Of a DNA stretch of 64,000 bases, positions 43,945 to 53,438 are shown one piece after another. The stretch spans positions 1 through 64,000 of the forward strand of contig NZ_NIJF01000117.1 of assembly GCF_003316765.1 (NCBI RefSeq), written 5' to 3'. Position numbers and translations under genes: made by a program. The stretch comes from Bacillus sp. P14.5 (GTDB taxonomy: Bacteria > Bacillota > Bacilli > Bacillales > Bacillaceae_B). How positions within the stretch are numbered: position 1 is the first letter of the stretch; each line of letters opens with the position of its first letter. The notes under the pieces are model-generated. The model did no database searches. It saw only the letters and a list, made by a program, of their open reading frames with translations, and was not told the origin of the DNA.

Positions 43945-44367
43945 ATGGCTGAAAATCAAAACCAAAACCAAAGCCTATTGCAAATGTCACATGGTAAAGA
44001 CGGTTTAGGGAAAATTGAAATAGCACCGGAAGTAATCGAGGTCATTGCCGGCATTGCTGCTTCAGAGGTAGAAGGAGTTGCGTCAATGCGCGGTAACTTT
44101 GCCAGCGGTGTCGTTGAAAGGCTCGGAAAGAAGAACCATGGCAAGGGAGTTAAAGTCGAGCTTGCCGAGGAAGGTATCCAAGTGGATGTTTATTGCACCA
44201 TGCAATTCGGTGTATCCATTCCGAATACCGCCCAAAAGATCCAGGATAACATTAGACAGGCACTTCTTAACATGACGGCTTTAGAAGCTGATGAAGTTAA
44301 TATTCATGTTGTGGGAGTTCAGTTTGAAAATCAAAAGACAGAGCAGGAACTGGCTGAAGAAGAATAA
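43945..44367 (+). CDS. yqhY: Asp23/Gls24 family protein YqhY
   Basis: 140-residue alkaline-shock/Asp23 family protein, known in B. subtilis to be linked to acetyl-CoA carboxylase activity. The Gls24 core (about 23-125) contains GKIEIAPEVIEVIAGIAASEVEGVASM, VELAEEGIQVDVY and IHVVGVQFE. GGAGGTG precedes the ATG. It is 60 bases after accC and ends at the following terminator. Confidence 0.92.
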   Translation: MAENQNQNQSLLQMSHGKDGLGKIEIAPEVIEVIAGIAASEVEGVASMRGNFASGVVERLGKKNHGKGVKVELAEEGIQVDVYCTMQFGVSIPNTAQKIQDNIRQALLNMTALEADEVNIHVVGVQFENQKTEQELAEEE

Positions 44368-44395
44368 GCTGGTGAGAAAAGAATCACTGAATGAT

Positions 44396-44425
44396 AAAAA
44401 CCAAAGGCTGCAGCCTTTGGTTTTT
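44396..44425 (+). terminator. Terminator of accBC-yqhY
   Basis: Perfect stem AAAAACCAAAGGCTG/CAGCCTTTGGTTTTT (44396-44425) with no separate loop and a T-run. Confidence 0.9.
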
Positions 44426-44493
44426 ATTTGTAAACCGGGAGCCTGAGAAGTTTAAGGAATCTTCATTTGTGATAATTTTTATAGAAAGAACCT

Positions 44494-44701
44494 TTTTGGT
44501 TGGCTCTTTTCGTAAACTTTGTGGCTGTTTGATATTAATTGCGAAAGATAGCGCCATAATTAACCCGGAAAATCCTGTTAAACAAGAGAGAAAAGAGCTT
44601 CTCTCTTCGTCTAGAGCGAAAAAGCCTAGTATCCAGGGGGAAAATCCGGCTTTAGGGATTTTTCCGAAAGCAACAATGTATGCGAAAATAGCCTTTTGGT
44701 T
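44494..44701. mobile_element. MITE-like element with terminal inverted repeats and 8-bp direct repeats
   Basis: A 192-base segment (44502-44693) is bounded by TTTTGGTT on both sides (44494-44501 and 44694-44701). Its ends are imperfect inverted repeats: left GGCTCTTTTCGTAAACTTTG, right (reverse complement) GGCTATTTTCGCATACATTG. There is no coding capacity. Length, target duplication and inverted ends fit a non-autonomous transposon (MITE). The parent transposase is not in this window. Confidence 0.72.
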
Positions 44702-44873
44702 TTAGTCACCGCAGCTCTAACCAGGATAAGAACCAATATATTTCATGTTTTATTTCAAGACGAACATTTTTCAGAATAGCGGATTTATTGGTGTTTGCGT
44801 GCTTTCATGGACTGGGTTATGCTATTATCATTGATATGACGAAATTTGATGAGAATAAAAGGAGTACAAAGGA

Positions 44874-45287
44874 ATGAAAAGACGTACAGCGCGTGAAAAA
44901 GCTTTACAAGCATTGTTTCAAATGGATATGTCCGGAATGACGGCAGAAGAGGCATTAACGAATATCTATGAAGGTGCCCCATCAGATGAATATTTAGACA
45001 GCCTTGTGAACGGGGCTGCAGACAATAAAGAAAAAATTGATGGATTGATCAAGGAGAATCTTGAAAAGTGGTCTTTTGATCGATTGGCGAAAGTGGATAG
45101 AAATATCCTCCGTGTAGCTGTTTTTGAATTATTGGAAGTAAATGATGTACCTAATAAAGTTGTCATTAATGAAGCGATAGAGATTGCCAAGTCTTATGGA
45201 GACGACCAATCAGGAAAGTTCATTAATGGTGTGCTCTCAAAAGTCAATTCAATGATTGAAGAGCAGGGTGAACAAGGGGGATTATAA
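44874..45287 (+). CDS. nusB: Transcription antitermination protein NusB
   Basis: RNA-binding component of the rRNA antitermination complex, acting with NusE (S10) at boxA. 137 residues, all helical, with KRRTAREKALQALFQMDM and the RVAVFELLEVNDVPNKVVINEAIEIAK motif. AAGGAG precedes the ATG. Its stop overlaps the folD start by one base. Confidence 0.95.
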   Translation: MKRRTAREKALQALFQMDMSGMTAEEALTNIYEGAPSDEYLDSLVNGAADNKEKIDGLIKENLEKWSFDRLAKVDRNILRVAVFELLEVNDVPNKVVINEAIEIAKSYGDDQSGKFINGVLSKVNSMIEEQGEQGGL

Positions 45288-46144
45288 TGCCCGCAAAATT
45301 GATCGACGGAAAGAAAATTGCACAGTACTATAGGGATTCCATTAGCGAGGAAGTTCAACTGCTAAGGCAGGAAGGGCTGGTTCCGGGGCTTGCTGTCATC
45401 CTTGTGGGCAAGGACTCCGCTTCTCAGACTTATGTCAGAATGAAACGGAAAACCTGCCAGGAGATGGGTATCCATTCAGTTTTAATAGAATACGGTGAGG
45501 AAGTCAGCGAGAACGAACTGCTTGAAAAAATTCAACAGCTGAACGGCGATAAAACGATTCACGGTATTCTGGTTCAACTGCCTCTTCCTAAAGGGATTCA
45601 GACAGAAAAAGTATTAGAGCAAATTTCTCCTGGCAAGGATGTTGATGGCTTTCATCCTGTGAATATAGGAAGAATGATGATAGGTGAAGATTCCTTTCTT
45701 CCTTGTACCCCATATGGAATTATGAAGATGCTTCAATATGAGGAAATATCACCGTCCGGAAAGCATGCAGTTGTAATAGGTCGCAGCAATATTGTCGGAA
45801 AGCCTGCGGGTCAGCTGCTTCTTAGGGAGAATGCAACCGTAACGTACTGCCATTCAAAAACGGAGGATCTTGCCTCCCATACAAGAAGTGCCGATATATT
45901 GATATCAGCTGCCGGCCGGCCTAATTTCATTCATGGAAAAGATATCAAACCGGGTGCTGTTGTCATTGACGTAGGAATGAACCGTGATGAGAGAGGCAAG
46001 CTGTGTGGAGATATAGATTTTGACAGCGCCAAAGAAAAAGCAGGGTATATCACACCGGTTCCAGGCGGCGTTGGACCGATGACTATTACCATGCTCATGT
46101 TCAATACAGTCAAATCTGCGAGGCACGTGTTCAGCAAAAAATAA
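45287..46144 (+). CDS. folD: Bifunctional methylenetetrahydrofolate dehydrogenase/cyclohydrolase
   Basis: Interconverts 5,10-methylene-, 5,10-methenyl- and 10-formyl-THF with NADP. 285 residues with YVRMKRKTC (Tyr and Lys of the cyclohydrolase site near 50), GILVQLPLPKG, GRSNIVGKPAGQLL (NADP site near 165) and TPVPGGVGPMT. Coupled by a one-base overlap to nusB. Confidence 0.96.
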   Translation: MPAKLIDGKKIAQYYRDSISEEVQLLRQEGLVPGLAVILVGKDSASQTYVRMKRKTCQEMGIHSVLIEYGEEVSENELLEKIQQLNGDKTIHGILVQLPLPKGIQTEKVLEQISPGKDVDGFHPVNIGRMMIGEDSFLPCTPYGIMKMLQYEEISPSGKHAVVIGRSNIVGKPAGQLLLRENATVTYCHSKTEDLASHTRSADILISAAGRPNFIHGKDIKPGAVVIDVGMNRDERGKLCGDIDFDSAKEKAGYITPVPGGVGPMTITMLMFNTVKSARHVFSKK

Positions 46145-46199
46145 CTTCAGAGTGTTTTCCCTACATCCTGACCAATTTTTTGTTAAAATAATAGTATCC

Positions 46200-46237
46200 A
46201 GAAGGCTGCATTCCAGACAACGGAAAGCAGCTTTTTG
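46200..46237 (+). terminator. Candidate terminator after folD
   Basis: GGCTGCATTCC (46204-46214) pairs partly with GGAAAGCAGCTTTTT (46222-46236). The folD-xseA gap is 160 bases. Confidence 0.55.
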
Positions 46238-46304
46238 TTAAGGTCAGCTTACATAACAAAAGAAATGAATGGAATGAGAACATAAGGCTGAGGGGAGACG
46301 GATA

Positions 46305-47653
46305 ATGGATAATTCCCAATACCTGACGATTCAGGCATTAACTAAATATATCAAAAGAAAATTTGACAAAGACCCTCATCTTTCTAGTATTTATGTGAAG
46401 GGCGAGATTTCAAATTTTAAACGCCACTCTAGCGGGCATATGTATTTCACTTTGAAGGATGAGCGGGCGAGGATACTGGCTGTCATGTTTTCTTCCGCGA
46501 ACGCGTCGATGAAATTCAACCCTGAAAATGGGATGAATGTTCTGGTGAGGGGCGATATTTCTGTCTATGAGGCAGGAGGGCAGTATCAGATTTATGTAAA
46601 AGAGATGCAGCCTGATGGAATCGGCGATTTATTCCTGGCCTACCAACAATTAAAGGAAAAGCTGGAGAAACAGGGATTATTCGCAGAATCTCGAAAGAAG
46701 CCGCTGCCCAAATTTCCTCGCAAAATCGGTGTGATTACCTCTCCTACTGGTGCTGCTGTCAGGGATATCATCACGACCATTGAGCGAAGATATCCTATTG
46801 GGGAGATCGTTGTTTATCCCGCTTTGGTTCAAGGAGAAAGGGCGGCACAATCGATCGCCGAATCCATTAAAAAAGCCAATGAAAATGCAGAAATGGATGT
46901 GCTGATCGTCGGGAGAGGCGGAGGTTCGATTGAAGAGCTATGGGCTTTTAATGAGGAGCAGGTGGCGCTTGCTATTTCGAACTCAGAAGTTCCGGTTATT
47001 TCTGCTGTCGGACATGAAACAGATTTTACAATTGCCGATTTTGCCGCAGATATGAGAGCTCCTACTCCCACGGCTGCAGCTGAATTGGCTGTTCCTCATA
47101 TCGATGACCTCCTGGAAAGGGTATTAAACCGAAAAATCATGCTGCTCAGGGGAATGAAGACGAGGTTGAAGAGTGAAAGGGCAAGATTGAAAAGTGCCAG
47201 CTCTTCCATTATTTTTAGAAATCCACGCAGGTTGTATGAACAGAAGATCGAGGCTGTTGACCGTTTGATAGAGAAATTGAACAAAAACCAGCAGTTGAGG
47301 ATGCAGGCAGGTAGAGATAAACTCGGACATCTGGATTCGAATTTAAAGAGAGTCCACCCGGGAAGGCTTTGGGAGCAAAAAAAGAGCAGCACCTTCGTGC
47401 GGCCAAACAGCTTGAAGCTAATTTCAACTCCATTTTAAGACAGAAACAAAACGATTTTGGCAGGACCGTTTCCACATTGGAAGCCTTAAGTCCGCTGAAA
47501 ATAATGGATAGAGGGTACAGTCTCGTATACTCAAAAGAGGAAAAGCTCGTTAAATCAAAAGAAGCCGTACAAGAAGGAGAAAAAGTAACAGTTCACCTTC
47601 AGGACGGAAAGCTGCATTGTCGTGTAGATTCAATAGAGGAGAGTGAAAAATGA
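46305..47653 (+). pseudogene. xseA: Exodeoxyribonuclease VII large subunit, frameshifted
   Basis: Large subunit of the single-strand exonuclease ExoVII. The N-terminal OB fold (about 1-120, LTIQALTKYIKRKFD, SGHMYFTLKDERARI) and catalytic region GVITSPTGAAVRDI, GRGGGSIEELWAFN are intact. The frame breaks in the A7 run at 47377-47383 and ends at 47438. The rest continues in another frame to 47653 with AAKQLEANFNSILRQKQ and ALSPLKIMDRGYSLVY. One extra A restores LWEQKKEQHLRAAKQLE and a full protein of about 450 residues. It overlaps xseB by four bases. Confidence 0.85.
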
Positions 47654-47889
47654 TGGCTGAAGAAAAGAAGATGTCATTTGAAGAAGCAATGGAAAGGCTG
47701 GAGAGCATTGTCCAGCGCCTTGAAGAAGGAGAGGTTCCTCTTGAGGAGGCACTCCAGCAATATCAAAAAGGCGTGGAGCTGTCAAAGTATTGCCATGATA
47801 CGCTTAAACATGCCGAGAAACAAATGACCAAGCTGATGACTGATGAAGGAGAAAAAGAATTCTCATTATCCGAGGAGGAGAGTTCGTGA
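47650..47889 (+). CDS. xseB: Exodeoxyribonuclease VII small subunit
   Basis: Small helical subunit of ExoVII, 79 residues, with the family motif MSFEEAMERLESIVQRLEEGEVPLEEAL. Both ATG 47650 and 47653 are possible. It overlaps xseA and ispA by four bases each, so the three genes are probably translationally coupled. Confidence 0.93.
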   Translation: MMAEEKKMSFEEAMERLESIVQRLEEGEVPLEEALQQYQKGVELSKYCHDTLKHAEKQMTKLMTDEGEKEFSLSEEESS

Positions 47890-48773
47890 GTGCTGTAACA
47901 TTAGCAAGTTTTATGGAAAAATATAAAGCACTGGTAGAAACCAAATTGGATGAGTTGGTTGCCGGACTCCAAGCTCCTGAAAAAGTAAAAGAGTCCATGG
48001 CTTATTCCTTGCAGGCTGGAGGCAAAAGAATTCGGCCGGTTCTCTTATTTGCAACTCTCCATGCTTTTAGGAAAGATCCGGTAATCGGCCTTGAAGCAGC
48101 TGCTGCACTTGAAATGATTCACACCTATTCCCTTATTCACGATGATCTTCCTAGCATGGACAATGATGATCTCAGGAGGGGGAAACCCACAAACCATAAG
48201 GTGTTTGGTGAAGCAACAGCCATTCTTGCAGGTGATGGACTGCTCACTTACAGCTTTGAAGTACTGTCCGGAATTAAAGGTGTCTCACCAGAGAAAATCG
48301 TACGGCTTGTGTCCCTTCTGGCAAAATCCGCTGGTCCGGAAGGCATGGTGGGCGGGCAGGCTGCCGACATGGAAGGCGAAAATAAAACCTTGACGGTTGA
48401 AGAGCTCCAATACATACATAAGAATAAAACCGGCAGACTCCTGGCTTTCAGCGTCATGGCTGCAGCGATCCTCGCAGATGCATCCGAAAGCCAAGTGGAA
48501 TTATTGGAGGAGTATGCCAGCCATATCGGTCTGGCTTTCCAGATTCAAGATGATATTCTGGATGTCGAGGGCAGGGAGGATAAGATGGGGAAGAGAGTAG
48601 GGAGCGATGAGAACAAATTCAAAAGCACATACCCTGCACTCCTGACTCTCGGCGGTGCAAAAGAGAAGCTGGGAGGCCACCTTCAAAAAGCCAAGTCCGC
48701 CCTTTCATCATCTGATCTCGACCACGGTCTTCTCGTCGAAATTGCGGATATGATAGCATCAAGAGATCACTAG
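47886..48773 (+). CDS. ispA: Farnesyl diphosphate synthase (geranyltranstransferase)
   Basis: Condenses isopentenyl diphosphate with DMAPP and geranyl diphosphate to form farnesyl diphosphate. 295 residues with first Asp-rich motif DDLPSMDNDDLRRGKPTNHK near 85 and second motif QIQDDILDVEG near 220. GTG start after AGGAGGAG. Works in the same isoprenoid pathway as dxs, located 1.3 kb downstream. Confidence 0.95.
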   Translation: MSAVTLASFMEKYKALVETKLDELVAGLQAPEKVKESMAYSLQAGGKRIRPVLLFATLHAFRKDPVIGLEAAAALEMIHTYSLIHDDLPSMDNDDLRRGKPTNHKVFGEATAILAGDGLLTYSFEVLSGIKGVSPEKIVRLVSLLAKSAGPEGMVGGQAADMEGENKTLTVEELQYIHKNKTGRLLAFSVMAAAILADASESQVELLEEYASHIGLAFQIQDDILDVEGREDKMGKRVGSDENKFKSTYPALLTLGGAKEKLGGHLQKAKSALSSSDLDHGLLVEIADMIASRDH

Positions 48774-48782
48774 TCCGCGTAT

Positions 48783-48811
48783 TTGAGAAAAAAGCCAATT
48801 CATGATACAAT
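48783..48811 (+). promoter_or_regulatory. Candidate sigma-A promoter for OLE RNA
   Basis: TTGAGA (48783-48788), 17 bases, then TACAAT (48806-48811). Transcription would start near 48818, just at the 5' end of the conserved OLE sequence. A second -10-like TATAAT follows at 48815. Confidence 0.6.
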
Positions 48812-48819
48812 GAATATAA

Positions 48820-49398
48820 TTGAATAAGGGATGGTGCAGTATTCTAGTCGATCTACCAGTTCTGAAGGTGGGCCTAAAAATCCACTAAAGGGCACATCGA
48901 TGAAGTTCCTTGTTTTGGCTTGAGGCGCCCAGCCTTGGGTCGAAGCTGGGAGTAAGGCACAAGGGCGATCCACAATGGCATGTGGGCGTTGACCCTTGCG
49001 CCGCGGAGGTTCCGTTTCTAGGCCGGCACGATGCATGAGCAATAGAACGGAGTATAGACCTGCGATGCGGTGACAATCGCTAGCAGCGTAGCCTGCCTTG
49101 AGTGAAGTGTGAGGGGATTATGGTTACAAGGTACACATCAGTTGGCCATTGATATGTGCTTTTTCGCCCATATGAAATCCTCTTTGCAAAAGAGGCTAAG
49201 AACTTGGTTAAAGGTTGTTGAGGAAAACTCCTAGACTGTTCCCATTTGTGACATATGTTGAGGATTATAGTGCGGACTAAGTGGTAATCCAGTCTAACTG
49301 CTGGTGACACAGTTAAATCGGGTTTAAAGGGAAACCGCCGGTATGGCGACATCCGGTATCTGATTGGGAAAACCTACTGGACCTAAGCTGCAATTTTT
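48820..49398 (+). ncRNA. ole: OLE RNA (ornate large extremophilic RNA)
   Basis: A 580-base, GC-rich, non-coding and structured segment between ispA and a small membrane protein gene is the exact genomic context of OLE RNA in Bacillus halodurans. Recognisable conserved sequence includes GGTGCAGTATTCTAGTCGAT at the 5' side (48833-48852) and CCTACTGGACCTAAGCTGC at the 3' side. Many short self-complementary stems are present (GCGCCCAGCCTTGGG; CCGCCGGTATGGCG). OLE forms a membrane-associated RNP with OapA and, in other species, OapB/OapC. Exact ends are estimated. Confidence 0.92.
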
Positions 49399-49487
49399 AC
49401 TCAATATATGACCATCCTTTTACATATGAAGATTTCCAGGATTGCCTGACATAGATTATATAAAAAGAAACGGTGTGTAATTGCCTA

Positions 49488-50108
49488 ATGAAGGACGTTT
49501 TAAAAAACTCAATAAAATGGAGTCTTAGCATTGCCGTTATCACGTTTGTGTTAGCGGCAATTTTTTCAATCATTTCAAATTTAATCTTGAACGAAGTTAC
49601 CTGGGTGATTGGTCTGATTGTTGTGCTTATCATTGTTTTTATAGGTATCTTTTTTGATATGCTTGGAATAGCCGCCACTGCTGCAGATGAAACTCCTTTC
49701 CATGCAATGGCTGCCAAAAAGGTCTACGGTTCCAAGCCGTCTATCCGTATTGTCCGCAATGCAGATAGATTTGCCAGCTTTTGTAACGATGTAATTGGGG
49801 ATATATCCGGGATTATAAGCGGAGCAGCCGCTGCAATCGTGCTGATAGGCCTGACCATCGATCTGCAAATCAACAACGGTTCACCTGCGGAGTATGCGAT
49901 AAATGTAATATTGACCAGCTTTCTGGCGGCTTTGACCGTAGGGGGGAAAGCTATAGGGAAAACTATGGCTATTCAATACTCTAAGGATATTATCTTTCAA
50001 GTAGGAAAAGTGTTACAATTTGTGGAGGATAAATTCCACATTACCATCATAAAAGATAAAAAAGATAAAAAGCGAAAACAACGTGAAAAGACGAAACAAA
50101 ACATTTAG
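49488..50108 (+). CDS. oapA: OLE-associated membrane protein OapA
   Basis: 206-residue integral membrane protein with about four hydrophobic segments: about 10-31, 38-58, 107-124 (IISGAAAAIVLIGLTID) and 133-155. The family motif FFDMLGIAATAADETPFHAMA lies near 60, and the C-terminal tail is very basic (KDKKDKKRKQREKTKQN), suiting RNA contact. The ATG at 49488 is 90 bases after the OLE RNA; upstream GTG 49473 is an alternative. OapA binds OLE RNA at the membrane in B. halodurans. Confidence 0.9.
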   Translation: MKDVLKNSIKWSLSIAVITFVLAAIFSIISNLILNEVTWVIGLIVVLIIVFIGIFFDMLGIAATAADETPFHAMAAKKVYGSKPSIRIVRNADRFASFCNDVIGDISGIISGAAAAIVLIGLTIDLQINNGSPAEYAINVILTSFLAALTVGGKAIGKTMAIQYSKDIIFQVGKVLQFVEDKFHITIIKDKKDKKRKQREKTKQNI

Positions 50109-50129
50109 GTATGAAAGTTGGTGAACTGG

Positions 50130-52021
50130 ATGGATCTGTTATCAATTAAAGACCCTTCCTTTCTTAAATCATTATCTCAGCAAGAACTTGAACTTTTGAG
50201 CAAGGATATCAGGAAATTTCTAATAGAAACTTTATCCAAGACCGGCGGGCATATCGGCCCTAATTTAGGTGTGGTGGAACTTACAGTTGCTCTTCATAAA
50301 TGTTTTGACAGCCCCAAGGACAAAATCCTTTGGGATGTCGGCCATCAATCTTATGTCCATAAGATTCTGACCGGCCGTGCGGGACAATTTGGCACTTTAC
50401 GGCAATATAAGGGTTTATGCGGCTTTCCGAAAATGGTGGAAAGCGAGCATGATGTGTGGGAAACAGGACACAGTTCAACCTCCTTATCAGCTGCAATGGG
50501 GATGGCGATTGCCAGGGACGTGAAGAAAGAGGATTCTTTCATTGTGCCGGTTATCGGTGATGGAGCCTTGACTGGCGGTATGGCATTGGAGGCATTGAAC
50601 CATATTGGCCATGAGCAGAAAGATATGATAGTCGTCCTGAATGATAATGAGATGTCGATTGCTCCCAATGTCGGTGCGCTGCATAATGTGCTTGGACGGC
50701 TGCGGACTGCCGGGAAATACCAATGGGTCAAAGATGAACTGGAATATATCCTGAAAAAAATTCCTGCAGTCGGAGGCAAGCTGGCGGTAACAGCGGAGAG
50801 GGTTAAAGACAGCCTGAAGTATTTGTTTGTATCGGGCATGTTCTTTGAAGAAATGGGCTTCACTTATCTTGGACCGATCGACGGGCATGATTATAATGAT
50901 TTAATGGAGAACATCCAGTATGCCAAAAAGACGGAAGGCCCTGTCATCTTGCATGTCATCACCAAAAAAGGGAAGGGCTTTCACCCAGCCGAAGCAGATA
51001 AAAAAGGTACTTGGCATGGGACAGGCCCATATAAAATGGATTCTGGTGATTTAATCAAGCCGGTAAACGCTCCTCCTTCCTGGAGCGGCTTGGTAAGTGA
51101 AACTGTACGGAGATTGGCCAGGGAAGATGAACGGATCGTTGCCATCACTCCAGCGATGCCGGTCGGCTCAAAACTGGAGGGATTCGCAAGCGAATTCCCT
51201 GACCGTATGTTTGACGTTGGAATAGCCGAACAGCATGCTGCTACCGTTTCCGCAGGTCTGGCGACTCAAGGAATGAAGCCATTCCTTGCTATATATTCCA
51301 CCTTTCTCCAAAGAGCCTATGACCAGGTTCTTCATGACATATGCCGCCAAAACCTGAACGTCTTCATCGGTATTGACCGGGCAGGTCTGGTAGGGGCTGA
51401 CGGTGAAACCCACCAAGGTGTCTTCGATATTGCCTTTATGCGCCACCTTCCAAACATGGTACTTATGATGCCTAAAGATGAAAATGAAGGCCAGCACCTT
51501 GTCAATACGGCTATTCAATATGATGGCGGTCCAATCGCGTTGAGATTCCCTCGAGGCAATGGACTTGGCGTGCAAATGGACAAGGAATTAAAAACGATAC
51601 CTATCGGACAGTGGGAAGTGTTAAGAGAAGGCGATGATACTGCAATATTGACCTTCGGGACAACGATTCCTATGGCTCTTGAAGCAGCAGAGCAGCTTGA
51701 GAAGCAAGGAATTTCCGTTAAGGTTGTGAATGCGCGGTTCATCAAACCTTTGGACGAAGCGATGCTTTCCGGAATCATGAGGGACGATATGTCGATTTTG
51801 ACGATCGAAGAAGCGGTCCTGCAAGGCGGATTTGGAAGTGCAGTATTGGAGTTTGCCCATGACCAGGGATTCAAAGAGGCTGTCATTGAGCGTATAGGAA
51901 TACCAGATAAATTTATTGAGCATGGCAGCGTTAACGATCTTTTGAAAGAAATTGGCATGACAACAGAAAATGTAGTGGACCGCATCCTATCAATGACACC
52001 AAAAAACAAAAAAGGGCTTAA
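50130..52021 (+). CDS. dxs: 1-deoxy-D-xylulose-5-phosphate synthase; fused in frame to tlyA as sequenced
   Basis: TPP enzyme that joins pyruvate and glyceraldehyde-3-phosphate in the first step of the MEP isoprenoid pathway. It has GHSSTSLSAAMG near 115, VIGDGALTGGMALEALNH near 145, catalytic Glu in VGIAEQHAATVSAGLA and RFPRGNG. The ATG at 50130 gives the family start MDLLSIKDPSFL. The frame runs on without a stop into tlyA (to 52850). A -1 shift or one extra A in the A6 runs at 52001-52013 would end Dxs at ...KNKKRA, stop 52019-52021. Confidence 0.88.
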
Positions 52022-52023
52022 AC

Positions 52024-52850
52024 ATGAAAGTAAAAAACAACGATTAGACGTACTCCTCGTTGAACGGGGATTGGCTGAAACAAGAGAAAAAGCGAAAAGA
52101 GCCGTTATGGCCGGCTTGGTTTACAGCAAGGAATCCAGACTTGATAAGCCTGGAGAAAAAGTGAATGAAGATATTCCACTTACAATAAAGGGAAAAGTGC
52201 TTCCTTATGTGAGCAGAGGCGGACTGAAGCTGGAGAAGGCATTGAACCGCTTTGATTTAAATGTGGACGGGAAAACGATGATCGATATCGGTTCATCCAC
52301 AGGAGGATTTACAGATTGCGCCCTCCAAAACGGAGCGAAAATGTCCTACGCCCTTGATGTAGGCTATAATCAACTTGCCTGGAAATTGAGACAGGACGAG
52401 CGGGTGGTCGTCATGGAAAGGACCAACTTCCGTTATGTTAAACCGGAAGACCTTTCCGCCGGAATGCCTGACTTTGCCACAATCGATGTCTCCTTCATTT
52501 CTTTATCACTGATCTTGCCGGTATTGAAAGCACTCCTTATTCCAGGCAGTGATGTTATGGCATTGATCAAGCCGCAATTTGAAGCGGGCAAAGACCAGGT
52601 TGGAAAGAAGGGAATCGTCAAAGACCCTAAAGTCCACCATGCTGTTATAGAAAAGATTGTACAGCTAGCCATTCAAGAAGGCTATGATGTCCGGGACCTA
52701 TCCTTTTCCCCGATTACCGGCGGAGAAGGAAATATTGAGTTCCTCATCCATTTATCATGGAACCAAAAAGAGACTGGTGAAAATAAGCTTTCATACACCA
52801 TCCAATCAATCGTGGATGATGCGCATGGTGAGTTTAAATCGAAGGAATAG
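52024..52850 (+). CDS. tlyA: TlyA-family 23S/16S rRNA (cytidine-2'-O) methyltransferase (YqxC)
   Basis: S4 domain (DVLLVERGLAETREKAKRAV, about residues 8-65) plus FtsJ/RrmJ methyltransferase domain with SAM motif IDIGSSTGGFTDCALQNGA. Members modify rRNA at cytidine 2'-O. The ATG at 52024 is two bases after a potential dxs stop, but its frame closes after seven codons; one extra A in the A6 run at 52032-52037 gives the family start MKVKKQRLDVLLVERG. As sequenced it is only readable as the C-terminal part of a 906-residue Dxs-TlyA fusion. Confidence 0.85.
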
Positions 52851-52918
52851 TCGTTTTTATATTGAGGGAAGATACGGGTAGCGAGATTTAAGAAGCTATA
52901 CACAAAGATATATTAAGG

Positions 52919-52951
52919 GGAAAAGAATAAACTCAACGTTTATTCTTTTTT
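52919..52951 (+). terminator. Terminator of the dxs-tlyA unit
   Basis: AAAAGAATAAA/TTTATTCTTTT around CTCAACG (52921-52949), followed by T residues. Confidence 0.8.
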
Positions 52952-53400
52952 CTGTTAGTAAAGGCATATTCTAAGCTGTTCATTGGTTAACCAAGCCTCA
53001 AATGTGGAGTATTAGGATTAAAACACGTTTCTGTAACTTTTTTACATAATAATATAGGTCACTGAGAGCAAAAACACCTTCTTGAACGGCCCTTGTGACC
53101 AGGACAAGCCCGCCCGAGCCAGCCGTGGTGGTCTCTAAAACGTCTCTTGAGCCCACAAGAACGCAATCAGCCGTAATAGGTGTCTCTAGAACACTAAACC
53201 AATAAACCTTCAGGAATATACGGGTATAAAAACTATGAAGGATGTTGTCAAAAGAGTTTCAAAGCCCGCCTTTTTTTCTCTTGAAAACATTTGCCTGTCG
53301 GGGCTGTTCAAGGCGCTTCCACTTTTGGTGGCACATACAGCATTGTTTTTTATTGAGTTAATAATTCAAATAAGCTAACATGAATAGTGAAGTATAAATA
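52952..53400. repeat. Non-coding region with two small repeats, including partial R1 copy
   Basis: About 450 bases without a gene. CAGCCGTGGTGGTCTCTAAAAC (53120-53141) is repeated imperfectly 48 bases on (53168-53192, CAGCCGTAATAGGTGTCTCT). The segment CATTTGCCTGTCGGGGCTG... with AAGGCGCTTCCACTTTT (about 53288-53326) is the right half of the repeat at 1-135; its left half is absent or changed. Confidence 0.55.
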
Positions 53401-53438
53401 TACAGCAGTTAATTGAGTAAAAGGTGTGGGTAATAATG

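Noticed and set aside
49080..49352. Minus-strand ORFs across the OLE region
   Set aside because: They lie opposite a strongly structured conserved RNA and have no protein similarity.
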